A DNA stretch of 64,000 nucleotides from Bacteroidota bacterium (GTDB lineage Bacteria > Bacteroidota > Bacteroidia > SXHM01), in NCBI GenBank assembly GCA_947479755.1, contig CANKAM010000004.1, positions 1-64,000 of the forward strand. Reading direction: 5' to 3'. The notes beneath the pieces are model-generated. The model was not told where the DNA came from, searched no databases, and was given only the letters and a program-made list of their open reading frames with translations. Position numbers and translations under genes: made by a program. This document shows positions 39,886 through 48,836 of the stretch, in pieces (the stretch's first letter is position 1; every line of letters begins with the position of its first letter).

Positions 39886-40677
39886 ATGCCAATTGTAGAC
39901 GATAATCCAACTCTAATAAAACCTAAGAGCAAACAAGTTTTGGTTAAATATTTGGACTTAATTAAATTTATTTCTTTATTAAACAATCAAGCTCTTTTCT
40001 TTTGCAGGTTAGATATACTAGAAGATAAATTTGAAGGAACTACAGCAAGAAAAAACAGACAATTAAGAATTAATTCATGGGCATCTTCAAATAGACCAAA
40101 AACCTTCAATAGTCCAACATCGAAGGAACAAATTATTAATAATGTTAATAATTACTTTGAGTTCGAAGAAAAATTAAAAAGTTTAACATTGATTAATTGC
40201 TGGAATAAAAGCAATAACGAATCTGCTGCTCTTTGGAAGATATATTCAGATAATGGTAAAGGGATTATGATAAAAACAACTGTTGAATCACTTATGAAAT
40301 CACTTCAATATTCTTCTGAAATTATTCGTATTAGTGAAGTTAACTATATAGATTATGAAAGAGAAGAAATGTTAGATGGAAATACTATGTTTCCAATAAT
40401 ACATAAACAAAATGCTTATCATTATGAGGAAGAAGTGCGTCTATTTCATGAAATAGACTCCGACTTTAACTTTACTTATAATTGGTCAAAGGAAAAAGTA
40501 AAAGAGGGAAGAAATATTAAGGTTGATATTGACGAATTAATTAATGAAATAGTAATTGGTCCTTTTACCCCTATTTGGATTATCGACTTAATCAAAGATA
40601 TTTGTTTAAAATATAAGCTGAATAAAGAAATATCATTATCAAAATTAACATTGCCAATAGAGAGCTTCTCCGATTGA
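39886..40677 (+). CDS. DUF2971-like protein
   Basis: YLDLIKFISLLNNQALFFCRLDILEDKFEGT ... NCWNKSNNESAALWKIYSDNGKGIMIKT pattern of DUF2971. Confidence 0.7.
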   Translation: MPIVDDNPTLIKPKSKQVLVKYLDLIKFISLLNNQALFFCRLDILEDKFEGTTARKNRQLRINSWASSNRPKTFNSPTSKEQIINNVNNYFEFEEKLKSLTLINCWNKSNNESAALWKIYSDNGKGIMIKTTVESLMKSLQYSSEIIRISEVNYIDYEREEMLDGNTMFPIIHKQNAYHYEEEVRLFHEIDSDFNFTYNWSKEKVKEGRNIKVDIDELINEIVIGPFTPIWIIDLIKDICLKYKLNKEISLSKLTLPIESFSD

Positions 40678-40719
40678 TTTTGTTATTATCTAAATCACCA
40701 ACTTAAAGTTTGCAATATT

Positions 40720-41904
40720 ATGTCTTTCCAATTCTCTTTCTTCCCGACTTATTTAAAAACGGATATGGAAGAAATTATGAGTAAGATAAATACTTATGTT
40801 AAACAATCAGATGGTAAAATAATATTAGGTGGACATTTTAAAAGTGTTAAAGGAACAAAGCGTAATGCTATAGCACGCTTTAATGAAGATGGCAGTTTAG
40901 ATACTTCTTTTAGTCCACCGAAAACTAAGTTAAATACTGTTTGTTGCGTTGTGTTGCAGCCTGACGGAAAAATAATTGTGGCTGTTATTTTTAAACCATT
41001 TTTTGAATCAGGGCGGTCTCATATTTTTCGACTTAATACTGATGGTAGTTTAGATACTTCTTTTATTACGGACAGAGGGAGTGAGAATGCGGAGTTTGAC
41101 GGGCATGTATATTCTATAGTGATACAAAAAAACGGGAAGATAATTGTGGGAGGAGATTTTAATCATTTTAATGAAATGACACGGGTAAATATTGCTCGTT
41201 TAAATATTGACGGCACATTAGACCTTTCATTTAATCAGGAAGTATGGAAGAATAATGCTGAGATTGAACACCTGAACAGTATTCATTCCTTAATACTCCA
41301 AGCTGATGAAAAAATTGTAGTGGAAGGATACCTTACTTGCAATACCGCTGAAGGGCAGGACGAAATAATTCGTTTGAATAACGATGGCAGCCTTGATTCT
41401 TCTTTTAACTGTTTAGAAAAGCCCAGAATTATTAATTCAATTACCCTGCAAGACGATGGAAAATTCATTCTGAATTTTTATAATGATGATGAGAAGGAAT
41501 GTAATATGAGATTGAATGAAAATGGCAGCGTAGATGATACATATTTTATTCATGAATTACCACCGATGAAAGTATCATGTGAACCGGAAAAGGACGATAA
41601 TTATTTCAAAAGCAAGGAATATCTTTATGCAGATTATGAGCAGGAAGGAAGATTTATAAGTTGGGCACTTGTGATGGACAGAATGGATGAGGGTAGCTTT
41701 ATTACAGAATTTCCTGAACAACTGAAAAGAAGCAAGGAATTCAGGGCTTGTCCTGAATGTAACTGTCCTGCGGAACAATTAACATGGATAAATTTTAGCA
41801 CCCCAAGATATATGTGGCTGAAACTTGTAGGAAGCCAAGGTTATATGGGCATCTGCCAACCCTGCAAACGACAGGTGGGATATTATGAAATACGGTGTAG
41901 GTGA
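40720..41904 (+). CDS. Delta-60-type repeat protein with C-terminal Cys-rich (zinc-ribbon-like) domain
   Basis: Repeats QxDGKIIxGGxF...IARFNEDGSLDTSF; C-terminal CPECNCPAEQ...CQPCKRQVGYYEIRCR. Confidence 0.75.
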   Translation: MSFQFSFFPTYLKTDMEEIMSKINTYVKQSDGKIILGGHFKSVKGTKRNAIARFNEDGSLDTSFSPPKTKLNTVCCVVLQPDGKIIVAVIFKPFFESGRSHIFRLNTDGSLDTSFITDRGSENAEFDGHVYSIVIQKNGKIIVGGDFNHFNEMTRVNIARLNIDGTLDLSFNQEVWKNNAEIEHLNSIHSLILQADEKIVVEGYLTCNTAEGQDEIIRLNNDGSLDSSFNCLEKPRIINSITLQDDGKFILNFYNDDEKECNMRLNENGSVDDTYFIHELPPMKVSCEPEKDDNYFKSKEYLYADYEQEGRFISWALVMDRMDEGSFITEFPEQLKRSKEFRACPECNCPAEQLTWINFSTPRYMWLKLVGSQGYMGICQPCKRQVGYYEIRCR

Positions 41905-41973
41905 AAGAGAAAGCCATTATTGCTAAATAAACTACAACAACTGATTTACCAGTAAAATCAATATCCCAAAAAC

Positions 41974-42010
41974 AAAAAAAGCCCTTCCGCAAAGCAGAAG
42001 GGCTTTTTTC
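41974..42010. terminator. Bidirectional terminator between convergent genes
   Basis: AAAAAAGCCCTTC-cgcaaagca-GAAGGGCTTTTTT. Confidence 0.85.
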
Positions 42011-42022
42011 ATTAGCAAACAC

Positions 42023-42733
42023 TTAGGCTTCCAGCACTTTTTTGCTTACAGGCTCGCTAAGTATGCTTACCCCGGCAGCATTTACTGCCCAGTAATACAT
42101 ATAATAAGTAGCCCCTATCTGCAAACCGCTGAAGGTTTTTTTACGCGCTTTATTAAAGTCGGCAATAAAGCGCAATGTACCTGTCATTGCCGGTGCTGCC
42201 GGTCCCGCTACTCCGTTATCAGTGTCAACGATTTGTCCGTTAGCATTAATACCCGTTCCCGGAGGCAACAGCTCAGCGGTAAGCAGTCCCCCGTAGCTGT
42301 CAGCACCTTCCACCACTGCACACTCGGTTACAAAGGTACCCGGCACTTCGCGGGTAATGGTAACCTGCTGTGGCTGCGAGGGCGGGTTAGACTGACTGAT
42401 ATTGCCCTTAGTAGGTACAAAGCCTGCCAGCAAAATAATGTTGGCATCGCCCAGCGCAACGCCATCTACATAGGCAGCCAGCGTATCAAAAGCCTCCATC
42501 AATGCCTCTTTGGCAATATTAAAAGGCCCCTTCTGCGCTATACCCCCGTTCTTATAGGCGCTGTAGGTATTTAAAAAGGCATCTATCAGTGCCTGCAATT
42601 GTGCCACCGAAAGCGGTGGTGTCATAAATACGACTACGTTGCCATAAATACCATCGCGTATGCCAATGGCAAATACTTCCATGTTATCATTTTTATAGAA
42701 GTGATAGCTTAATCTGCATCTTACTTTTCTCAT
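42023..42733 (-). CDS. Conserved hypothetical with helical N-terminus and fibronectin-III-like C-terminus
   Basis: FSGLQIGATYYMYYWAVNAAGVSILSEPVSKKV resembles an FnIII G-F strand; lies downstream of array 2. Confidence 0.7.
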   Translation of the reverse strand: MRKVRCRLSYHFYKNDNMEVFAIGIRDGIYGNVVVFMTPPLSVAQLQALIDAFLNTYSAYKNGGIAQKGPFNIAKEALMEAFDTLAAYVDGVALGDANIILLAGFVPTKGNISQSNPPSQPQQVTITREVPGTFVTECAVVEGADSYGGLLTAELLPPGTGINANGQIVDTDNGVAGPAAPAMTGTLRFIADFNKARKKTFSGLQIGATYYMYYWAVNAAGVSILSEPVSKKVLEA

Positions 42734-42747
42734 AATAATTGTTATTA

Positions 42748-42764
42748 GTGGCGCTTTGCGCCAC
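42748..42764. promoter_or_regulatory. Perfect hairpin GTGGCGC-TTT-GCGCCAC in the 5' region of the 42023 gene
   Basis: 7-bp perfect arms ending 15 bp upstream of the start codon. Confidence 0.5.
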
Positions 42765-42848
42765 GGGTTAGTATTAAATTCTTTAATTGTCTTTTGTTCT
42801 TAAATCTGTTTGCCGCACAGGCGGCTAACCTTTATATATAAGGCTGAT

Positions 42849-43275
42849 GAATACTTCTTTTTATGCAAAATATATGCTGCGTGACGGAGAATGTATTTTT
42901 TATAACAAAGAATACATTTTCGCTTGTGCCGAATATATTGCGTTCCGTTTTTAATGGATTAAAAGTTGCATAAACTATATCCTGCGCTGCGCTGAATGTA
43001 TTGCCGCCAGACTATAATACATTTCGGATGATGCGGAATGTATTAAAAGCTGAGCAAGATGTATTCTAAATCATTTTTAATGTATTTGGCATTACGCTGA
43101 ATACATTGTTTATAACACGGAATACATTATTTGTCGTCCGTAATACATTCGCAACCGTGCTGAATGTATTCTCAGTCGTTGAGGATATATCTTTTGCTGC
43201 GCTGAATATATTCTCAGCCGTTTTAAAAGTATCATCAGCCGTTTTAAAGGCATTTGGAGTGTTTTCCAGTATGTC
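42849..43275 (-). repeat. Array 2: ~19 gapless 21-bp units, 9-bp core plus 12-bp variable segment
   Basis: Core (G/T)AAT(R)(Y)ATT at 42889, 42910, 42931, 42952, 42973, 42994, 43015, 43036, 43057, 43078, 43099, 43120, 43141, 43162, 43183, 43204, 43225, 43246; degenerate units at both ends. Confidence 0.9.
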
Positions 43276-43430
43276 AAAGAACGCCAAAGCGCTTGTGCTT
43301 TGTGGCGGCAAGTGTATAGCAACAGCGCAAGGCGGCAAGGCAATACTTAGCGGAGGATAGGGTTTGGCTGACGAAAAGCGGGTTTTACTAAACGAAGAAA
43401 AGGGCTGAAACCCGAATTCGGCTTTGTTTA

Positions 43431-43874
43431 TTAAAGCCTCCAGAGGGCAAGTACTTCTTTCAGCGCTGTGCGTTTATCGGGTGCTACATACAGGCTGGTA
43501 TCTTTCAGATAGCACAGTTTAAGGATACCATCGGCACCGCGAAAGCGTATCATGCGCAGGTTTATGATGGTACCGCGGTGTATGCGCATAAAGCCAATAA
43601 GAGTGGGCATTTCTTCAACTGATTTAAGGGTGGCGCAAATGCGGTAGCGCTTTACATTTTCAGTAAGGTATGATTCTACTACATAAAAATCAACGTAGTT
43701 GCCTTCCGCCTGCGCATACAGGATATCGCTTATAAAAACGGAGTAAGCACCATCTGCACAGGGCAACTCAATTTTATGCCCCTGCTGTATATAGGTGAGG
43801 TTGGCACCGCAAGAAGGGCAATGCCAGAGGGATAAACCTGTTGACGGAAATAAAGAATACTGATGCTGAATCAT
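43431..43874 (-). CDS. Stand-alone LytTR-domain regulator with N-terminal CPSCG motif
   Basis: ILYAQAEGNYVDFYVVE...FMRIHRGTIINLRMI typical of LytTR; start trimmed to MIQHQYSLFP. Confidence 0.75.
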   Translation of the reverse strand: MIQHQYSLFPSTGLSLWHCPSCGANLTYIQQGHKIELPCADGAYSVFISDILYAQAEGNYVDFYVVESYLTENVKRYRICATLKSVEEMPTLIGFMRIHRGTIINLRMIRFRGADGILKLCYLKDTSLYVAPDKRTALKEVLALWRL

Positions 43875-43970
43875 AGCGTTAAGGTTTAGTTTAACAATAC
43901 AAGAAAAACAACAGACACCCGCTGCGGGGCTTTTGTACTCCGCAGCCGGCAAGGCTCTGTAAAAATTATG

Positions 43971-44131
43971 AAGTTGTTTAAAGTTAAGGTTTCAGAATTT
44001 TTATTGGGATATTTTTCGATAGACGAGGCGGAGTTTGCAGCTGATAGCAGAGCTTCTCTCAGCAAAAACGACAACGAAGTATAGCGGAAAATATCCCATA
44101 ACAAAAATTAAAGGTTAACTTCAAACAACTT
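43971..44131. repeat. MITE-like inverted-repeat element (~161 bp)
   Basis: Left end AAGTTGTTTAAAGTTAAGG...ATTGGGATATTTTT mirrors the right end (reverse complement AAGTTGTTTGAAGTTAACC...TATGGGATATTTTCC), ~45-bp TIRs. Confidence 0.75.
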
Positions 44132-44290
44132 CTATATATATAGAATAAGCGCAGCCTGCGACAGCAGGCAGGGCTTATGTTACATTTTAATTCAGGTAAC
44201 GCTGTTTCAGCAAGCGCTAAAATAGTAAAAAAATAACAGAGTGTATGTATAAACGTTAGGTCGGGATAAGGTTTTTATTCGTAGAATATT

Positions 44291-44449
44291 TTGATCAGGT
44301 CGCTCCTACGGAGCTAAAGAATACACGCTATACAAATTTCTAGAAACAGTTCGCCCCTCCGGGGCTACAAAAAGCCTTGTTAGAGGCGGCCTGTTTGTAG
44401 AAAAACTAACAAGAAGATATAATTAGCTCCATAGGAGCGACCTGTTATA
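44291..44449. repeat. Palindromic element with caggtcgctcctacggagct / agctccataggagcgacctg outer arms
   Basis: Inverted repeats with inner cgcccctccggggctac palindrome. Confidence 0.75.
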
Positions 44450-44484
44450 ATTTGTTTTTTATTCCGATCGGTTATAAGTTTATT

Positions 44485-47400
44485 CTACTCCCCCGCCAGC
44501 ACCGTCACCTTACCCCTATACGAATGGTCATTACCAAACACATCAGTAATACGGAAAGCATAGACATAGACATCCTGGGCGGCTAATTGGTTGGTCTTTG
44601 TGATTACCCCGTTCCACTTTTCGTTTTCATCAAATGCGGCAAACACTTGTTCGCCCCAACGATTGAAGATGCGCATTTCATAACCGGTAATTCCTATGCC
44701 GGTGCCGAAGAAATAATCGTTATCGCCATCGGCATTGGGTGTAAAGGAATTGGGGATGTAAAAAGTAAAGGCAGCATCTATGTTAACGATGCGCTGAATG
44801 GTGTCCTTGCAGCCGAACTGATTGGTAACAATCTGCTGAACAATGTATGTTCCTGTATCGGCATAGGAATGTTGCGGGCTTTGTAAAGCTGCATTGGTAT
44901 TGTCACCAAAATCATATTGCCACTGATTGGCACCCGATGAATTATCGGTAAAATCAAGGTGCGGATATATGATAGTAGTTGGTTGTGGTGAAGTACTGAA
45001 GTTGGCCACCGGCTTGGGATGCACGGTAATCATATTTGCAATGGTGTCTGAATTATCGCAGCCGTTTCCTGATTTTACATGCAATATAACACTGAACACA
45101 CCGGCAGTATCAAAAACGTGTAACGGATTTTGAAAGGATGAAGAATTGCCGTCACCAAAATCCCAGAGCCACCACACAATGTTATAACCGGGCGCAATGA
45201 TGGATAGGTCGGTAAAATTAACCGCCAGCGGCTGACAGCCTTCTATAATATCGGAAGTGAAATCTACATCGGGAGCAGGGAAAACCTCAACAGGAAGGAT
45301 GGCATCAGCAACGCAACCGCTGTCGGAAGTAACGGTAAGGTTTACGTTAAAAATGCCTGCGTTGGAATAGGTATGCGAAGAATTTTGAAGTGTTGAAGTA
45401 GCGCCATCGTTAAAGTTCCAGTCCCACGCAACATTATTGCCAAAGGGAATGGACGACAAATCAGTAAAGTCAGTTACAGTGCCCAGACAAACGGCAGTTG
45501 CAGAAAAATTAACATCCGGCAGTGCATTTACAATTACTGAATACGTAGTGTCAGCCTCGCAACCAAAATCACTGGCAACGGTAAGGGTAACATCAAAAAT
45601 GCCATTCGTTGAAAAGGTGTAAAGCGGATTGGAGTTATTGGTGATAACACCGTTGTCGTTAAAATCATAGGTCCATGATTCAACATTGCCAAAAGCAATT
45701 CCGCTTAAATCAGTAAAGACTGTTACGGTTCCGTAACAAGCTGTTGTAGCAGTAAAATCGGGTTCGGGAATGGGATAGACTGCAATGTTATTAAAAGTTG
45801 TATCGCTGCAGCCGCCCTGCGAAGTAACAATGAGCGAAACGGTATAAAGTCCCATGTTACCATAGCTATGTGCAGGCGGATTGCTGCCTGAAAACACGGG
45901 AGAACCATCACCAAAATCCCAATCCCATTGTGAGAGAATGCCTGTTGCGATAAAACTCTGGTCTGTGAATATTGCAGCATCATTCTGACAAATATCGTTG
46001 GTTGCAAATGCTGCAACCGGAATGTTGTCAACCAGTAACAATGTGGTTTGGGTGTCGGTGCAGCCCATGTCAGATACCACTTGCAGCCCCACTAAATAGC
46101 TTGCTGCAACCGGGTAGGCATAAACAGTATCCTGAGCCGAAGAAAAATTTCCGTTACCAAAACTCCATGTCCATGCATTGATTGAACCGGATGAGATGGT
46201 TGACAAATCGGTGAACACACTGGTATCACCAAGACAGGAATTGGTGGCGCTGAAAACTGCAACAGGCTTGGGATAAACGGTAACGGTTTGCGTGAGTGAG
46301 TCCATGCAACCGAAGTCGGAAGTAAGCACCAGCTTCACATCAAAATTTCCATCGGCAGAATAAATGTGAACCGGATTTTGCTCGTTGGAATTACTGGAGA
46401 TATCACCAAAGGTCCAGTCCCAGGCAACAATGGAACCATTAGCAATGGTTGAGTTATCGGTGAAGTCGGCAGGACTTTGTTCGCAGGCAGTAGTGTTACT
46501 GAAAGCAGGCAACGGCAAGTCGCGCACCGTTATATTTTGTGAGAGCGAACCCGGGCAACCATTATCCGAAACAACTGAGAGCGCTGCATTAAAGTTGCCT
46601 GTTGCAGGATAACTGTGTACCGGATTTTGTTGCGCAGAGGCGGGGCTTCCGTCACCAAAATCCCATGACCACGAATTGATTGTTCCCGCTGCAAGGATTG
46701 ACTGGTCGGTGAATTGCAGTGCACTGTTCATGCAGGCATTGGAAAAACTAAAATCGGGAACAGGTATAGGAAATGCTTCAACGGTTTGCGAAAAAGTAGT
46801 AGTGCAATTATTATCAGCGGTGGCAACCAGCGTAACATTAAACTGCCCTGTGTTAGTGAAACTGTGTGTTGTATTTTGTGTGTTGGCAACCGGAGAACCG
46901 TCACCAAAATTCCATGTCCAATCGGTAATGCTTCCGGAAGGGAAAGCAGTCTGGTCGGTGAAGTTCACCACTGTTCCTGCGCATTCATCTGTGAATGCAA
47001 AATCGACCTGCGGTGCAGGATTTACGGTAACATCCTGCAAAATGGTATCGCGGCAACCGATGTTATTTTCAGAAACCAAACGCACGGTAAATGTTCCCGA
47101 AGAATTAAAAGTATGCACAGGATTTTGAGCGATGGAAGTATTACCATCACCAAAATCCCAATTCCATGACGTAATGTTGGTGCCTCCCCCGCTTTGCGAT
47201 GCATCAGTAAAATTGGTAGCTGAACCTTCGCAGGCAGTATTGAATGTAAAGTCAGCAACCGGATTGTTGATGTACGTGATCACAACAGTATCACTGCCTG
47301 TGCAGCCATTGAGTGCATCCGTAACATCTGCATACCATGTTCCTTCAGCAGCATTGATGGAAGCTGAGGTTTCGCCTGTGTTCCAGAGGTAAGTGTAATT

Positions 47401-48660
47401 TCCGTTGCCGCCTGTAACCGTTGCATTCAGGGCGGTCTGGTTAACGCAGGAAATATTCTGGTCGGCACCTAAATCAACATTAACGCCTTCTACGGTGATG
47501 CAAAAAGAATAAACCGAAGTGCCGTAATACTGACAGTTATCGTCTTTTACCTGCACGGTAAAACAATGCGGAATGTTGCTGATGTCGGCTTGCGTGGGTG
47601 TCCAGCAAAACTGCGCCTGCGGGCGTTGTCCGTTACCGGCATTAAAAGTTGCCGCAGGAATTGCGTTGTTCCAACTGAGCGATAAATTCTGTGCGACATC
47701 AGCATCAAAACTATTGATAAAGAAACAGAGATTAGCATTCGCACAAGTTGAAATGGTGTAGTTTCCGCTACCCGTTCCTGCACCTGTTAAATCAATGCCA
47801 TCAATAGAAGGCAAGTCATTGGTACAGTTAACAACGCGTATCTGCAAATCGCGCATCACCGAACCAATCAGTTGTCCGTTCCGGTATTCTTGCACCAACA
47901 CAGCAACCACCGCCACTTCCAATGCCTGCGGTGTCATGCAGATATCACCTGTGGCATTATCAAACGTAACGGCAGGATTGGAACTCAAAGGTTGAGTAGC
48001 CGAAAAACCACCTAAATAGGTTACAGAAGAACCCGAAGCATTTAAAGGTGCAACCAATGAATACACGAGCGAATCTCCATCGGCATCAATGGCACCGTGA
48101 TTGAAACAAAAGGTTTGTCCCACGCAGATAAACGGCACCGGATTATTTGAAAATGCAGGAGAACTGTTGCAGGTAACATTCAGGTTGTCGAGCGTTGCTT
48201 CAACCCGAATGTTCTGATTTCCGGGATCAAAAATAGTATTGGTAGCAGTATTGCGGCAACACAAATCGTAACTAAAAACCCAGTCGCTGCAATTGGCAGG
48301 AAGCATAACAGTGTTGGTGTAAATATATTCTTGTACGCCCGGCAGAACACCGCCCGAACATTCGGTAGTAGCACTTTGGCAAATGGGAGAAACCTCCTGC
48401 CCCGTTCCGGGAAGCGGATTTAAGTTGATGGTAAAATTTTGTCCGCACGTTGCTGAACTCACAGTAATGATAGCAGCGTTGGGCGCAGCCACACCCGCAC
48501 AATCACGGTAAAAGGAAAGCGTAACACGGTATTGATTTCCGCCAAGACACTCATACGTTAAGTCGGCACCCTGAGAATGCGAAGCACTCACGCTTCCGGC
48601 TGAAAAGAACAAAGCAAGAAGCAGAACAAAAACTTTGAAGATGCAGTTCCTGTTAAACAT
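44485..48660 (-). CDS. Very large multi-PKD adhesin with CHU_C-type C-terminus, paralog of the 34569 gene
   Basis: Signal peptide, about nine PKD-like units, IPNSFTPNADGDNDYFFGTGIGITGYEMRIFNRWG tail. Confidence 0.9.
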   Translation of the reverse strand: MFNRNCIFKVFVLLLALFFSAGSVSASHSQGADLTYECLGGNQYRVTLSFYRDCAGVAAPNAAIITVSSATCGQNFTINLNPLPGTGQEVSPICQSATTECSGGVLPGVQEYIYTNTVMLPANCSDWVFSYDLCCRNTATNTIFDPGNQNIRVEATLDNLNVTCNSSPAFSNNPVPFICVGQTFCFNHGAIDADGDSLVYSLVAPLNASGSSVTYLGGFSATQPLSSNPAVTFDNATGDICMTPQALEVAVVAVLVQEYRNGQLIGSVMRDLQIRVVNCTNDLPSIDGIDLTGAGTGSGNYTISTCANANLCFFINSFDADVAQNLSLSWNNAIPAATFNAGNGQRPQAQFCWTPTQADISNIPHCFTVQVKDDNCQYYGTSVYSFCITVEGVNVDLGADQNISCVNQTALNATVTGGNGNYTYLWNTGETSASINAAEGTWYADVTDALNGCTGSDTVVITYINNPVADFTFNTACEGSATNFTDASQSGGGTNITSWNWDFGDGNTSIAQNPVHTFNSSGTFTVRLVSENNIGCRDTILQDVTVNPAPQVDFAFTDECAGTVVNFTDQTAFPSGSITDWTWNFGDGSPVANTQNTTHSFTNTGQFNVTLVATADNNCTTTFSQTVEAFPIPVPDFSFSNACMNSALQFTDQSILAAGTINSWSWDFGDGSPASAQQNPVHSYPATGNFNAALSVVSDNGCPGSLSQNITVRDLPLPAFSNTTACEQSPADFTDNSTIANGSIVAWDWTFGDISSNSNEQNPVHIYSADGNFDVKLVLTSDFGCMDSLTQTVTVYPKPVAVFSATNSCLGDTSVFTDLSTISSGSINAWTWSFGNGNFSSAQDTVYAYPVAASYLVGLQVVSDMGCTDTQTTLLLVDNIPVAAFATNDICQNDAAIFTDQSFIATGILSQWDWDFGDGSPVFSGSNPPAHSYGNMGLYTVSLIVTSQGGCSDTTFNNIAVYPIPEPDFTATTACYGTVTVFTDLSGIAFGNVESWTYDFNDNGVITNNSNPLYTFSTNGIFDVTLTVASDFGCEADTTYSVIVNALPDVNFSATAVCLGTVTDFTDLSSIPFGNNVAWDWNFNDGATSTLQNSSHTYSNAGIFNVNLTVTSDSGCVADAILPVEVFPAPDVDFTSDIIEGCQPLAVNFTDLSIIAPGYNIVWWLWDFGDGNSSSFQNPLHVFDTAGVFSVILHVKSGNGCDNSDTIANMITVHPKPVANFSTSPQPTTIIYPHLDFTDNSSGANQWQYDFGDNTNAALQSPQHSYADTGTYIVQQIVTNQFGCKDTIQRIVNIDAAFTFYIPNSFTPNADGDNDYFFGTGIGITGYEMRIFNRWGEQVFAAFDENEKWNGVITKTNQLAAQDVYVYAFRITDVFGNDHSYRGKVTVLAGE

Positions 48661-48836
48661 TTTGCTTCAAATTTAGGAATTAATGGAGGCGGGGGGGAAT
48701 AAAGAGCGAGCATAGTTGTTTACAAACAACTGTTAGTTTGCAGTCACGGAGATGTATATTTATCGTTAATATTTTCTGCAAGCTCGAAAACGCAATGCAA
48801 GATTAAACGCTAATTTAGCGCCTCAATTTAAAAACT

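Noticed and set aside
42849-43275. Array 2 as a CRISPR array
   Set aside because: Repeat core is only 9 bp and degenerate, variable part 12 bp, no leader or cas genes in the window; kept as an unclassified array.
43066-43360. ORFs in array 2 (e.g. 43066-43338 -, 43106-43360 +) as proteins
   Set aside because: They cover only part of the array, occur on both strands, and exist because the 21-bp period is divisible by three.
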